A DNA stretch of 64,000 bases from JAJYSO01 sp964451785 (GTDB lineage Bacteria; Bacteroidota; Bacteroidia; Flavobacteriales; Flavobacteriaceae). The position numbers and the translations under genes were made by a program. Where the stretch lies: assembly GCA_964451785.1 (NCBI GenBank), contig CAYVJG010000009.1, forward strand, positions 21,934 through 85,933. The letters run 5' to 3'. Positions 1 through 7,733 of this stretch are shown in pieces. Under the pieces are notes generated by a model. It was not told the DNA's origin and did not search any database. It saw only the letters and a list, made by a program, of their open reading frames with translations. Within the stretch, counting starts at the first letter, position 1. Each line of letters opens with the position of its first letter.

Positions 1-483
1 TTGATCGGCACAGGCTATAGTTAAGTAAGATAAACGCTCTAAGGCCACTTCTTCAGCATGGCAGGGACCTGAGATAACGCCGATGTTTTCGTAAGGAACA
101 TTGTGGTATTTGTGAAAGTGTTTGCCAACAATATAACCGCTTTCAGGGACAATACCTTTAATGGCACTAAACACAATTTTATCGCTTAGCGAACTGTTGA
201 GCGCCTCTAATTCACTGTATACAAAAGCTGAAGGAATGACGAAAATCAAATAATCAGCAGCTTCTACCACTTCATTGATGTCGTTTGAAAGGCGTAGTTG
301 CTCAGGCTTAAATTGTACCGCGCTGAGGTAATTTGGGTTGTGACCTTCTTGCTCTAAATGAGCTATAGCCCGGGTGTTGCGCATATACCAGTGAACACAA
401 TCTACGTTTTCACATAGTATTTTTACAATAGCCGTAGCCCAACTACCGCCTCCAATTACAGCATATTTTCCAGATGTATCCAT
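1..483 (-). CDS. gpsA: Glycerol-3-phosphate dehydrogenase [NAD(P)+], 5' part only
   Basis: The reading frame opens at the ATG complementary to 481-483 and runs without a stop to base 1, so only the first 161 residues are in the window. The N-terminus carries the Rossmann dinucleotide-binding motif IGGGSWATA (residues 10-18), and near the end lies SGPCHAEEVA, a conserved GpsA segment close to the catalytic region. The family reduces dihydroxyacetone phosphate to sn-glycerol 3-phosphate in the cytosol, the entry step for glycerophospholipid synthesis. A TAATTTTG box lies at 501-508 upstream on the same strand. The gene is divergent from recA. Identification is by motif recognition; the C-terminal substrate domain is outside the window. 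Confidence 0.9.
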   Translation of the reverse strand, partial: MDTSGKYAVIGGGSWATAIVKILCENVDCVHWYMRNTRAIAHLEQEGHNPNYLSAVQFKPEQLRLSNDINEVVEAADYLIFVIPSAFVYSELEALNSSLSDKIVFSAIKGIVPESGYIVGKHFHKYHNVPYENIGVISGPCHAEEVALERLSYLTIACADQ

Positions 484-500
484 AGCAATGTTTGTAACTG

Positions 501-508
501 CAAAATTA
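501..508 (-). promoter_or_regulatory. -7 promoter box for gpsA
   Basis: Read on the minus strand this is TAATTTTG, matching the Bacteroidota -7 consensus TAnnTTTG, 17 bases before the gpsA start. No convincing -33 TTTG was found at the usual spacing. Confidence 0.5.
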
Positions 509-773
509 CGTAATTTTTAATGAGAAAGTATCACGCGCGATGATTCCCTTCTAAAAGACCTGACAATAGAGATCTATAATCCATCATGACCTCTACATTT
601 GTAATAAAAAACTAAAGCAGGTGAGCGAAATTGGATGGTTTTTAATGGGAGTAGGGGTAAATCTACAGAATAAGGAAGTCATATAAACCTGTAAAACCAA
701 TTGTATTATTTGTGTGTAGTTAGCATAATAAATGGTATTTTAGCAGTTCGATAAATAAGTAAATATTAAGTAG

Positions 774-1802
774 ATGAGTAAGGAAAAGACTAAAGATAGC
801 GATAAAGCAGCAAAGCTTAAAGCATTGCAAGTCACTCTAGATAAGTTAGATAAAACTTATGGTAAGGGTACTGTTATGCGTATGAGTGATCAATCGGTTC
901 AAGATGTTGAAGCGATTTCTTCAGGGTCCTTAGGACTTGATTTAGCACTAGGTGTAGGTGGTTATCCTCGTGGTCGGGTGATTGAAATTTACGGACCAGA
1001 ATCTTCAGGTAAAACCACGTTGACTTTGCACGCCATTGCAGAAGCGCAAAAAAAAGGAGGTATTGCAGCTTTTATTGATGCAGAGCACGCTTTTGATCGC
1101 TTTTATGCAGAGAAATTGGGTATTGACTTAGAATCTTTAATTATTTCTCAACCTGATAATGGTGAGCAAGCTCTTGAAATTGCTGATAACTTAATCCGAT
1201 CAGGCGCAATTGATATTATTGTAGTTGACTCTGTGGCTGCTTTGACCCCTAAAAGTGAAATTGAAGGCGAAATGGGCGATTCTAAAATGGGATTGCACGC
1301 GCGTTTGATGTCTCAAGCCCTACGAAAATTGACCAGTACCATTAGCAAGACAAAATGTACGGTAATCTTCATTAACCAATTACGTGAAAAAATTGGCGTG
1401 ATGTTCGGTAATCCTGAAACAACTACCGGGGGTAATGCTCTTAAATTTTATGCGTCAGTTCGTTTAGATATTCGTCGTTCTACTAAAATTAAAGATAGCA
1501 ATAGCGAAATTATGGGGAATAAAACCCGTGTAAAAGTCGTTAAAAATAAAGTAGCTCCACCGTTTAGAACTGCCGAATTCGACATTATGTACGGTGAAGG
1601 AATCTCTAAAGTAGGCGAGATCATCGATATCGGTGTCGATTACGAAATTATCAAAAAAGCAGGCTCTTGGTTTAGCTATGAAGATACAAAACTAGGGCAA
1701 GGACGCGATGCGGTGAAAACCTTGTTGAAAGATAATCCGGAATTGATGGAAGAATTAGAGACTAAAATTGTTGAAGCTATTAAAGTAGCTAAGGAACAAT
1801 AA
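774..1802 (+). CDS. recA: Recombinase A
   Basis: This 342-residue protein has the full RecA core. Walker A is GPESSGKT (residues 74-81), the Walker B strand is DIIVVDSVAAL, and the DNA-binding loop L2 region contains GNPETTTGGNALKFYAS. RecA polymerises on single-stranded DNA, drives homologous recombination with ATP and, where LexA is present, triggers its autocleavage. Length is normal for the family. The start at 774 gives a short charged N-terminus (MSKEKTKDSDKAAK), typical for Bacteroidota RecA. Transcription appears monocistronic: a strong hairpin terminator follows at 1825-1860. Upstream, TATTTTAG at 736-743 is a one-mismatch match to the -7 consensus. Confidence 0.98.
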   Translation: MSKEKTKDSDKAAKLKALQVTLDKLDKTYGKGTVMRMSDQSVQDVEAISSGSLGLDLALGVGGYPRGRVIEIYGPESSGKTTLTLHAIAEAQKKGGIAAFIDAEHAFDRFYAEKLGIDLESLIISQPDNGEQALEIADNLIRSGAIDIIVVDSVAALTPKSEIEGEMGDSKMGLHARLMSQALRKLTSTISKTKCTVIFINQLREKIGVMFGNPETTTGGNALKFYASVRLDIRRSTKIKDSNSEIMGNKTRVKVVKNKVAPPFRTAEFDIMYGEGISKVGEIIDIGVDYEIIKKAGSWFSYEDTKLGQGRDAVKTLLKDNPELMEELETKIVEAIKVAKEQ

Positions 1803-1824
1803 GTCTTATTCTCTAAATACACAA

Positions 1825-1860
1825 TAGAAAAGCCTCTGCACTAGTGTAGAGGCTTTTCTA
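1825..1860 (+). terminator. Rho-independent terminator of recA
   Basis: A 36-base near-perfect inverted repeat starts 22 bases after the recA stop codon. The arms TAGAAAAGCCTCTGCA and TGTAGAGGCTTTTCTA pair with one mismatch around a small CTAG centre. The A- and T-rich arm ends make it potentially bidirectional. Confidence 0.85.
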
Positions 1861-1983
1861 TTTATGAAAATCTGACAAGTTGGATGCGCTCTTGGCGATA
1901 ACCCTGTCAGTTTTTTACTGTTTATAGGTGTTAGTTAGATTTACTCAAATTTCGAAGTTATTCTACTACGATCTTTAATTGTT

Positions 1984-2000
1984 GAACTGCTTCGTAGTTC
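1984..2000. repeat. Small hairpin in gene-free stretch
   Basis: GAACTGC, TTC, GTAGTTC: a 7-bp stem with one mismatch and a 3-base loop. It is the first of several hairpins in the 1861-2331 gene-free stretch. Confidence 0.4.
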
Positions 2001-2017
2001 TTAAGGATACAGTAATC

Positions 2018-2046
2018 TTAATCCCCCGAGTTGCACTCGGGGTTAA
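2018..2046. repeat. GC-rich hairpin, REP/IS200-like
   Basis: The stem CCCCGAGT/ACTCGGGG (2024-2031 and 2035-2042) has a 3-base TGC loop and is flanked by TTAA on both sides (2018-2021 and 2043-2046). It is far more GC-rich than its surroundings. Such small GC-rich subterminal hairpins are typical of IS200/IS605 ends and REP elements, but no transposase frame is intact here, so that assignment is inference. Confidence 0.5.
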
Positions 2047-2053
2047 TCAAATT

Positions 2054-2070
2054 CAACCATTACATGGTTG
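2054..2070. repeat. Hairpin CAACCAT-TAC-ATGGTTG
   Basis: A perfect 7-bp stem with a 3-base loop, eight bases after the GC-rich hairpin at 2018-2046. The tight serial arrangement suggests one structured element. Confidence 0.45.
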
Positions 2071-2129
2071 TAACTATAAACAGAAGTATACTTTAAAAGA
2101 ACAAAGGCCTTTAATGTAGTAAACCCTGT

Positions 2130-2205
2130 ACAAACGAAGTGCAGTGCGGGGTAAGGCGAAGCTGACCTCCCGTCTTACTGAACCCCGAAGGCTGTTCAAC
2201 AACAA
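2130..2205. other. Structured, relatively GC-rich intergenic remnant
   Basis: This part of the gene-free stretch is GC-rich for the region. It holds complementary pieces, GCGGGGTAAG (about 2146-2155) against CTTACTGAACCCC (about 2184-2196), that could pair over a roughly 28-base loop. No open frame of useful length was found on either strand. It may be the decayed body of the same element as the hairpins at 1984-2070, or an unrecognised structured RNA. Confidence 0.3.
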
Positions 2206-2242
2206 AGGAAGTGTATAAATCGTTATTAGTTGTGAATTGAGA

Positions 2243-2294
2243 TATGTGTTTGATTACCAGTTAAATCGTATACTATCGCCTATCCAAACACATA
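2243..2294. repeat. Perfect 10-bp inverted repeat, 32-base spacer
   Basis: TATGTGTTTG at 2243-2252 is the exact reverse complement of CAAACACATA at 2285-2294. It lies downstream of the minus-strand PCMD gene, where it could act as a 3' stem or mark the edge of an element. It lacks a clear T-run. Confidence 0.4.
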
Positions 2295-2331
2295 ATTTTC
2301 TAACTTCCTATTTGTTACCTCCTCTTAAATT

Positions 2332-3312
2332 TTAATTAGATTTATAAACTAGCCCCACATTGTCAATCCACAGTTTACTGTTAGGATTACCGATGTATGG
2401 ACCGCCATTGCTCGACGAAAATTGCAGTAACATATGGGTTACTTCCTCGTCAGCATTTCCCCAGCCTTCAACTTTTATAGGCATTAATTTACCTTTACTA
2501 TTAAAGGTATAATCAGTGTTTTCACCGGTGTGGAGTTGCATGTAATCTTTGTAATAATCAGTAGCACTAATGTCACCATAGTGTAATGGAATGCGGTGTG
2601 CATTTTGCCAAACAGGCTCACTGTGTTCAAAGCGTTCCCAGCCTGTAGCTATGCGTTTAGCGTGGATATTACCTTGAGCGTCTTCCCAACGGTGTTGTAA
2701 AATGATGTACACTTCGGCCATGTCCTTGCCCGGTACTTTGTCACCTTTGGCGCTAAGTCCGTTGATTTTTCGTTTTTCTCCGCCTGCAATGACTTTATAA
2801 TCAAACTGAAGAGCTTCAGGGCGTTTAGAGAAAGGCATGCCGACATCTAGTTTTTGATGCGGGTGATTAGTATCTGTTATAGGTTCGAGCATTTCTCCTA
2901 AGAAAATGGTGCCACTGGCAAGTACGTTGATGTTGATGATGCCGAGTACTTTTACTTTCTCAATACGCGTTTCTAATCGAGCGGCATAGCCTTCACCGCG
3001 TTTTTCAGGGAAAACAGTCACACTTCCCTTGTCAATTCCCTTGACATCAGCATACACTGATGAGGTTGCCCAGGGTGATTTACGATTTTTATAAGGCTGA
3101 TTAACTTTTAATTTAAGTGAAGAACTGGCAATTTCGTATAGTTCGCGAGTGTTGCCGCCTATGATAAATGATTCTTCAACTTGACGTGTCATCCATTGGT
3201 TCATGTCGCCAAAAGGTAAGAGATTGACCTTGGTGCTGTCTTGTGCATATAGTGCGAAACTCATTAAAAAAGTCAGCAAGAAATAAATGCTTTTTTGATT
3301 GATCTGTTTCAT
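2332..3312 (-). CDS. Exported PCMD-domain protein (putative carbohydrate metabolism domain)
   Basis: This 326-residue protein has an N-terminal signal peptide ending around ALYAQ. The middle and C-terminal parts match the pattern of the Bacteroidota PCMD family (PF13201): GMPFSKRPEALQFDYKV (the usual 'G.PF..RP..L.G.YKY' signature), a strand with AEVYIILQHRWED, and the end LWIDNVGLVYKSN. The family has a jelly-roll-like fold tied to carbohydrate binding, with no proven enzyme activity that I know of. It starts 11 bases after the phosphoethanolamine-transferase-like gene, so the two are probably co-transcribed. Exact function unknown; domain call is by motif memory. Confidence 0.7.
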   Translation of the reverse strand: MKQINQKSIYFLLTFLMSFALYAQDSTKVNLLPFGDMNQWMTRQVEESFIIGGNTRELYEIASSSLKLKVNQPYKNRKSPWATSSVYADVKGIDKGSVTVFPEKRGEGYAARLETRIEKVKVLGIININVLASGTIFLGEMLEPITDTNHPHQKLDVGMPFSKRPEALQFDYKVIAGGEKRKINGLSAKGDKVPGKDMAEVYIILQHRWEDAQGNIHAKRIATGWERFEHSEPVWQNAHRIPLHYGDISATDYYKDYMQLHTGENTDYTFNSKGKLMPIKVEGWGNADEEVTHMLLQFSSSNGGPYIGNPNSKLWIDNVGLVYKSN

Positions 3313-3323
3313 AGCAGTATAGT

Positions 3324-5036
3324 TTAATAACGAATTTTATTTTTGTTCAATAATTTAAAATCTTCCGGTTTTAAATTCATTTTGTCAAAAGGAACAGCCT
3401 TATCGTGGTCGTTTAAATACAATCGTGTTTGTATCTTAAACTGATCGCTTAAAAGGGATAGATTTTTATTTAAATAAGGCGATGAAATATGAGCCGCATC
3501 TAAAAGCGTGTGAAAAACAGCATTTGTGGCTACAGGTTTGCGTCTGTTCTCTAGAGCATTGAGGTAGCTATCTGGAAAATCTGCTTTATAGGTGTTTGAG
3601 AACCAAGTTAACATAGGAATGTGTAATTGGTAATAAGTTGGGGTGGGCGAGGCGTGTAAAAATTTACCTCGACTATCGTCAAATAAATCCTCACCATGAT
3701 CTGCTGAATACATTAAAAATGAGGCTGCATCTTGTTGCTTTAAGGTGCTGATAACCGAATCTAAGAAGTAATCCGTATAGCGGATGCTGTTGTCATAAGC
3801 ATTGATTAATAATTGCTTTTGGTCTGCGCTGACATTAGTTACATTGTCGGGTTTAAATTCACCAAAGTCAGCAGGGTAGCGGTCTTTGTAATTAAAATGC
3901 GACCCATAGCTGTGTAAAATGATGAACAAATCGCCTTGATGTTGATTGATTTCTTCTTTTAATAACGGAACTAAAGCCGCATCATAACTGATTTTTCCCT
4001 TCTGTTTAGCTGTTTTCCGAATGTTTTTATAAACATCAGATTCTTTGTAAAAATATTCTATAAACGAATGATTCTCCGCTTGATTAGAAAGGCAGATTGT
4101 AGTAAATCCAGCTTCTTTAAAGGCTTCAAAAATGCCTTTTCGCGTGTAAATAGCTTTAAAATTTTTAGCTCCTACGCTCGACATGATAATCGGCACACTT
4201 TTGTGTGTGGCGTTAGATTGCGTAATGGCGTCAGGAAAAGTGATGAGGTTGTTTTCTTGACTGAGTAGCGGGTTGGTAGGACGTTTGTATCCAAACAATT
4301 GCCAGCTATCTGCGCGACTAGTTTCACCTATCACCAAGATGATAATTTGACGGTCAGCGAGATTGGTAGCTCGTGTTGCTTCAAAAGAAAAGTCTTTAGA
4401 AGTCTGAGGATAATCACCTATTTTGTTGGCTTTATGAATGGCATAGCCTAAATTATACAAGGCGTTTACAGGATACACATCTTCATAATACGTAAAGCGT
4501 TCGGTGTTTGTGTCATAACTAAAAAATGAACCTATAAAAGAAATCGCTAGGAACGCAGCTCCAAAAATGCGAGCTGTTTTTCTAAATGATGCTACAAGAA
4601 GACGTTTTTGTTTCCACTGGCGGATAGCTAAAATCGTTGGAGGCACGTATAATAAGACCACCGTAACTATTGCCGGAAGTAGAGCCCCGAGTAGCTCTCC
4701 GGCCTCATTTGGGTTAGTTGTAGCTACATTCAAAAACATATCTGAGGCTATGACGTCTTGTCCGTATAAGTAAAACAACACGATTTGAAAGGCGTGTAGA
4801 AAGAATAACGGAAATAAGAAAATCGCTAGTCTTCCGGTATTTTTGGCAATAGAGTAGAGCAGAGCATACAAACCTAAAGCAAAGCTGATTAATACGATTT
4901 TGCCGATGCTATTAAGCGGTTGAGAAAATATAAAATAAATACTCGGCACCATGTTTACGATGATGCAGTAGATAAAAAGCAGTTTAGGATTGCTGATAAT
5001 CTGCTTGAATAGAGATGATTGCTTTAATTGACTCAT
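3324..5036 (-). CDS. Phosphoethanolamine transferase-like membrane sulfatase (EptA/LTA synthase superfamily)
   Basis: This 570-residue protein has about five N-terminal transmembrane segments (residues ~18-180) followed by an extracytoplasmic alkaline-phosphatase-superfamily domain. The nucleophile motif is GETSRADSWQLFGY with Thr239. Metal-binding regions include HSYGSHFNY and SADHGED (Asp446, His447). EptA-type enzymes move phosphoethanolamine from phosphatidylethanolamine to lipid A or other glycans on the periplasmic face, altering surface charge and cationic-peptide resistance. The acceptor here is unknown. It lies 35 bases after the Omp85-like gene and just before the PCMD gene, suggesting an envelope operon. 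Confidence 0.85.
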   Translation of the reverse strand: MSQLKQSSLFKQIISNPKLLFIYCIIVNMVPSIYFIFSQPLNSIGKIVLISFALGLYALLYSIAKNTGRLAIFLFPLFFLHAFQIVLFYLYGQDVIASDMFLNVATTNPNEAGELLGALLPAIVTVVLLYVPPTILAIRQWKQKRLLVASFRKTARIFGAAFLAISFIGSFFSYDTNTERFTYYEDVYPVNALYNLGYAIHKANKIGDYPQTSKDFSFEATRATNLADRQIIILVIGETSRADSWQLFGYKRPTNPLLSQENNLITFPDAITQSNATHKSVPIIMSSVGAKNFKAIYTRKGIFEAFKEAGFTTICLSNQAENHSFIEYFYKESDVYKNIRKTAKQKGKISYDAALVPLLKEEINQHQGDLFIILHSYGSHFNYKDRYPADFGEFKPDNVTNVSADQKQLLINAYDNSIRYTDYFLDSVISTLKQQDAASFLMYSADHGEDLFDDSRGKFLHASPTPTYYQLHIPMLTWFSNTYKADFPDSYLNALENRRKPVATNAVFHTLLDAAHISSPYLNKNLSLLSDQFKIQTRLYLNDHDKAVPFDKMNLKPEDFKLLNKNKIRY

Positions 5037-5071
5037 CCTTGAAGATTAAATAGTATAAGAACAGAGTGTTG

Positions 5072-6277
5072 TTAAAACGACTCGTTAATGTTGAAATAAA
5101 AGCCACTGGTGTATTTTCCAAAGCCATAGTCAAATCTGATATTGACACGCTTTTTAAACTCCCAGCGATAACCGATGCCATAAGTCGGTAAAACCTGATC
5201 AATTTGTAGATTAGATAAAGAGTTAGCTACAGTGCCACCACCTGCCCAAACGGCTATGCCATGTCGGTTATATATTTTTTGACGTAACTCAACTTGTGCA
5301 TTGATTTGTTTTTTATCTCTAAATCGCCCCTTAAAATAGCCGCGCATTTGGCGTGAGCCTCCCAGTTGAGAAAGCATGGTCCAAGGTACTTCGCCATTTT
5401 GAAATACTCCGTTGACATCAAAAGCTAATATGCCGTTTCCCCAAATGCGTTGATAGGCGCGAGCAGTAACTTCTATGATGTTAAACGAATGGCTGCTACC
5501 AAATAATTCAGGATAAAAGTTTTGTTCGTATTTGAAATAGATGCCTTTATAAGGATTGGGGATAAAATCTCTGGTGTCGTAAGTAAGCAAGATTCCACCG
5601 CCAACAGCCGTATTTTTTAAATCCTCAGCAGGAGCCATAGCTTCTACTTCAAAATCTTTTCCATTGACATCTTCTACATTTAGTGTTAATCCAGCATAAG
5701 TGTTGTTGAGGATTTTTTTCAAAAATTCAGCTTTTAATGAAAGGGTGTATAAATTGTATTCTGAATAATTACCTGCATCTCCGGCGGCATAGCCTATGCC
5801 GTAAAATTTGCTGGGGTTGTATGAAAAATTGATGTCGGCATTAATACGGTAGGCATCATCCGGAAAAATGGTGTGATCAACAATCCCTACACTAAAAAAA
5901 CCGGAGGTGGTAAGGTTAGTGTACATGGATACGGTAGAGGGCGGAAGGCTGAGATCTTCGCGGTCTAAACGATACATGCCCGAAGCTAAAAGGCCAATGC
6001 CTAGCTTGGTGTCTACAGAATAATTAGGTCCGCCAATAAATGAAATATCAAATTTTTTGGTCGATTTGTCTTTTTTAGCTTCATTGAAGTAATGCACAAT
6101 CCGCTGAATTAAATTCCGCTGTTCAGTACTGTCTTGTATAATACTATCTTGAGGCGATGCTGAAATAGGAGCGGAAGACAGGGCAGTGCTGTCTTTACTT
6201 GAGTTTTGAGCAGACGTGTCAAAACTAGTTGTAAGGGCAATGCTGATAAGCAAAATAGAATAGTAAATTTTTCCCAT
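5072..6277 (-). CDS. Omp85/BamA-family outer membrane barrel without POTRA domains
   Basis: Translation from 6277 gives 401 residues: a signal peptide (MGKIYYSILLISIALTTSFDTSAQ), a polar linker to about residue 80, then a roughly 16-strand barrel. The Omp85 hallmark in the sixth loop reads MRGYFKGRFRD, and the C-terminus ends with an aromatic strand (GFYFNINESF). Full BamA or TamA carry several POTRA domains and are much longer; none fits here. An upstream ATG at 6307 is in frame but lies within the TATCTTTG promoter box (6297-6304), so 6277 is preferred. Omp85 proteins insert or export proteins at the outer membrane; the substrate of this short form is unknown. Confidence 0.8.
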   Translation of the reverse strand: MGKIYYSILLISIALTTSFDTSAQNSSKDSTALSSAPISASPQDSIIQDSTEQRNLIQRIVHYFNEAKKDKSTKKFDISFIGGPNYSVDTKLGIGLLASGMYRLDREDLSLPPSTVSMYTNLTTSGFFSVGIVDHTIFPDDAYRINADINFSYNPSKFYGIGYAAGDAGNYSEYNLYTLSLKAEFLKKILNNTYAGLTLNVEDVNGKDFEVEAMAPAEDLKNTAVGGGILLTYDTRDFIPNPYKGIYFKYEQNFYPELFGSSHSFNIIEVTARAYQRIWGNGILAFDVNGVFQNGEVPWTMLSQLGGSRQMRGYFKGRFRDKKQINAQVELRQKIYNRHGIAVWAGGGTVANSLSNLQIDQVLPTYGIGYRWEFKKRVNIRFDYGFGKYTSGFYFNINESF

Positions 6278-6296
6278 AACTAACAATTTCGACCGG

Positions 6297-6304
6297 CAAA
6301 GATA
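6297..6304 (-). promoter_or_regulatory. -7 promoter box for the Omp85-like operon
   Basis: Minus-strand TATCTTTG, an exact TAnnTTTG match 20 bases before the ATG at 6277. It rules against the longer start at 6307. Confidence 0.6.
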
Positions 6305-6438
6305 CACTTAAACCATAGTTTAAATCTTAATGTATATTAACAAACCTAACGGTATACTTTATTTGCTAAGTTAATTATGAATGTTTTAAGTTATTTTGTG
6401 CAATAATTAATAAATATAAAGAATTTTAATGAATTTTA

Positions 6439-6585
6439 ATGAATTCTGAAATAGTAGGCACTGTAGATTTGAATGAAGATGCCTATGGTCGCCCCATTTA
6501 TCAATTTTCTAATCTTACTATAATTCAAAAAAAAGATAAACAATTAGCAGAAATAGAAGGAAATAGAAAGCTATTTACGCCGTAA
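6439..6585 (+). CDS. Possible 48-residue ORF, unknown
   Basis: The 424-base gap between 6278 and 6701 holds one short open frame starting MNSEIVGTVDLNEDAYGRP and ending KLFTP. It is hydrophilic, with no signal peptide or recognised motif. Upstream, the unit GAATTTTAAT is repeated in tandem (6421-6440). It could be a small gene, or the remnant of a longer one lost by deletion. No homologue is recognised. Confidence 0.25.
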   Translation: MNSEIVGTVDLNEDAYGRPIYQFSNLTIIQKKDKQLAEIEGNRKLFTP

Positions 6586-6629
6586 TGACAAGTGGTATAA
6601 ACCAGCTTCTCCTTTCGTATCACTTGTCA
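6586..6629. repeat. Inverted repeat TGACAAGTG ... CACTTGTCA
   Basis: Perfect 9-bp arms at 6586-6594 and 6621-6629 with a 26-base spacer, directly after the stop of the small ORF at 6439-6585. It could form a hairpin at the 3' end of that transcript or be an element boundary. There is no T-run. Confidence 0.4.
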
Positions 6630-6701
6630 TTTGTACAGGATGGGATGAATCTATTTTTGAAGGCGTATGACAATTCAGGGTTTGAACCAGTCAAAAAGTG
6701 T

Positions 6702-7574
6702 TTATACTGCTAATACCTTGAGTTGTTTGGGCATCATTTTGATGGTTATGGATGAGTTACAAGTAAATGTTTCGCCATCAACTTGTAAGGCTTTTAAATC
6801 AGGATGAGTAATTGTAATTTCTTTTGCCTTGTGTGTCGAGATGTATGCACTTTCAGTTATGGCTCCTAAAAAAGCGCGAATACTAATGATGCCCCCCATG
6901 AGTGCCGGGAATTTCTTGACCAAAACTAAATCGAATAGCCCGTCACAAAGTTCGGCTTTCGGAGCAATTTGAAAACCGTATCCCAGTTGCTTAGCATTGG
7001 CAGCGGTAAGCATAAAGGCTTCAGTTTCGGTGGTTTTACCATCAATAGTTACTTGCCAAGTTTTAGGGGTATACGTCCAGAAATTTTTGATAACAATAGA
7101 GGTGTATGCGGTTAAGCCACGATGCTCACTATGGCTAAATTTTTCGGTTACTAAAGTGTCAAAGCCTACGCCGGCATTACTTAAAAACAAATGCCCATCG
7201 GCTTGCCCTACATCAATAGGATGAATATGCCATTGGTTGATTAGAGCAATAGCTTTGGCGGGAGAAAGCGGAATGTCTAAGCTGCGTGCTAGTCCATTGC
7301 CTGATCCCATGGGGATGATTCCCAAAGTGACATCGCTGCCATAAATGCCGTGTAAAACATCGTTTACTGAGCCATCTCCACCGACAGCTACAATAAGGTC
7401 AAAATCATCTTTCACACCTTGTTGCGCAAGTTCAATGCCGTGCTTAGCGTATGCTGTATGTGCTATTTTGTATGAAAATAAAGTCTTGTCTAGATGTTCA
7501 TCTATTGCTTTTTCAATAGACTTAAGGCGGTCAACACCTGAATGTGGATTGATGATAAACAAAACAGACTTCAT
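6702..7574 (-). CDS. Diacylglycerol kinase catalytic-domain lipid kinase (YegS/BmrU type)
   Basis: Translation from 7574 gives 290 residues beginning MKSVLFIINPHSG, the first strand of the DAGK catalytic domain (PF00781). The nucleotide-binding motif VAVGGDGSVNDVLHG and the following MGSGNGLARSL are clear. The C-terminal half is the beta-sandwich typical of YegS-like kinases. The enzyme phosphorylates a lipid such as diacylglycerol or a sphingoid base at the inner membrane; the substrate cannot be told by eye. The frame is open upstream to an ATG at 7625, but that start falls inside a TACCTTTG promoter box (7623-7630), so 7574 is preferred. Confidence 0.88.
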   Translation of the reverse strand: MKSVLFIINPHSGVDRLKSIEKAIDEHLDKTLFSYKIAHTAYAKHGIELAQQGVKDDFDLIVAVGGDGSVNDVLHGIYGSDVTLGIIPMGSGNGLARSLDIPLSPAKAIALINQWHIHPIDVGQADGHLFLSNAGVGFDTLVTEKFSHSEHRGLTAYTSIVIKNFWTYTPKTWQVTIDGKTTETEAFMLTAANAKQLGYGFQIAPKAELCDGLFDLVLVKKFPALMGGIISIRAFLGAITESAYISTHKAKEITITHPDLKALQVDGETFTCNSSITIKMMPKQLKVLAV

Positions 7575-7622
7575 AGAATAAGAAAGTTGTAGTGACTTTT
7601 TTCTACTGTTTAAAAACAGCGA

Positions 7623-7630
7623 CAAAGGTA
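7623..7630 (-). promoter_or_regulatory. -7 promoter box for the lipid kinase
   Basis: Minus-strand TACCTTTG, an exact consensus match 49 bases before the chosen ATG at 7574. Confidence 0.5.
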
Positions 7631-7685
7631 TGCTTTTTAAGAGGAATATACGGAATTAATTTCTTTTATAAAATTACATTATTTA

Positions 7686-7716
7686 TTGAAATAGAGTTAA
7701 TTAAATAGTAACTTTG
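7686..7716 (+). promoter_or_regulatory. Promoter (TTG-N20-TAACTTTG) for the GGCT-like gene
   Basis: TTG at 7686-7688 and TAACTTTG at 7709-7716 are spaced 20 bases apart, a good fit to the Bacteroidota -33/-7 promoter. The ATG follows at 7734. Confidence 0.6.
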
Positions 7717-7733
7717 GTAAAAAACACATAAAT

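Noticed and set aside
6278..6307. Upstream ATG for the Omp85-like protein
   Set aside because: The start lies upstream of or within the promoter box at 6297-6304; the signal peptide begins at 6277.
7575..7625. Upstream ATG for the lipid kinase
   Set aside because: It falls in the TACCTTTG box at 7623-7630; family N-termini begin at MKSVLFIINPHSG.
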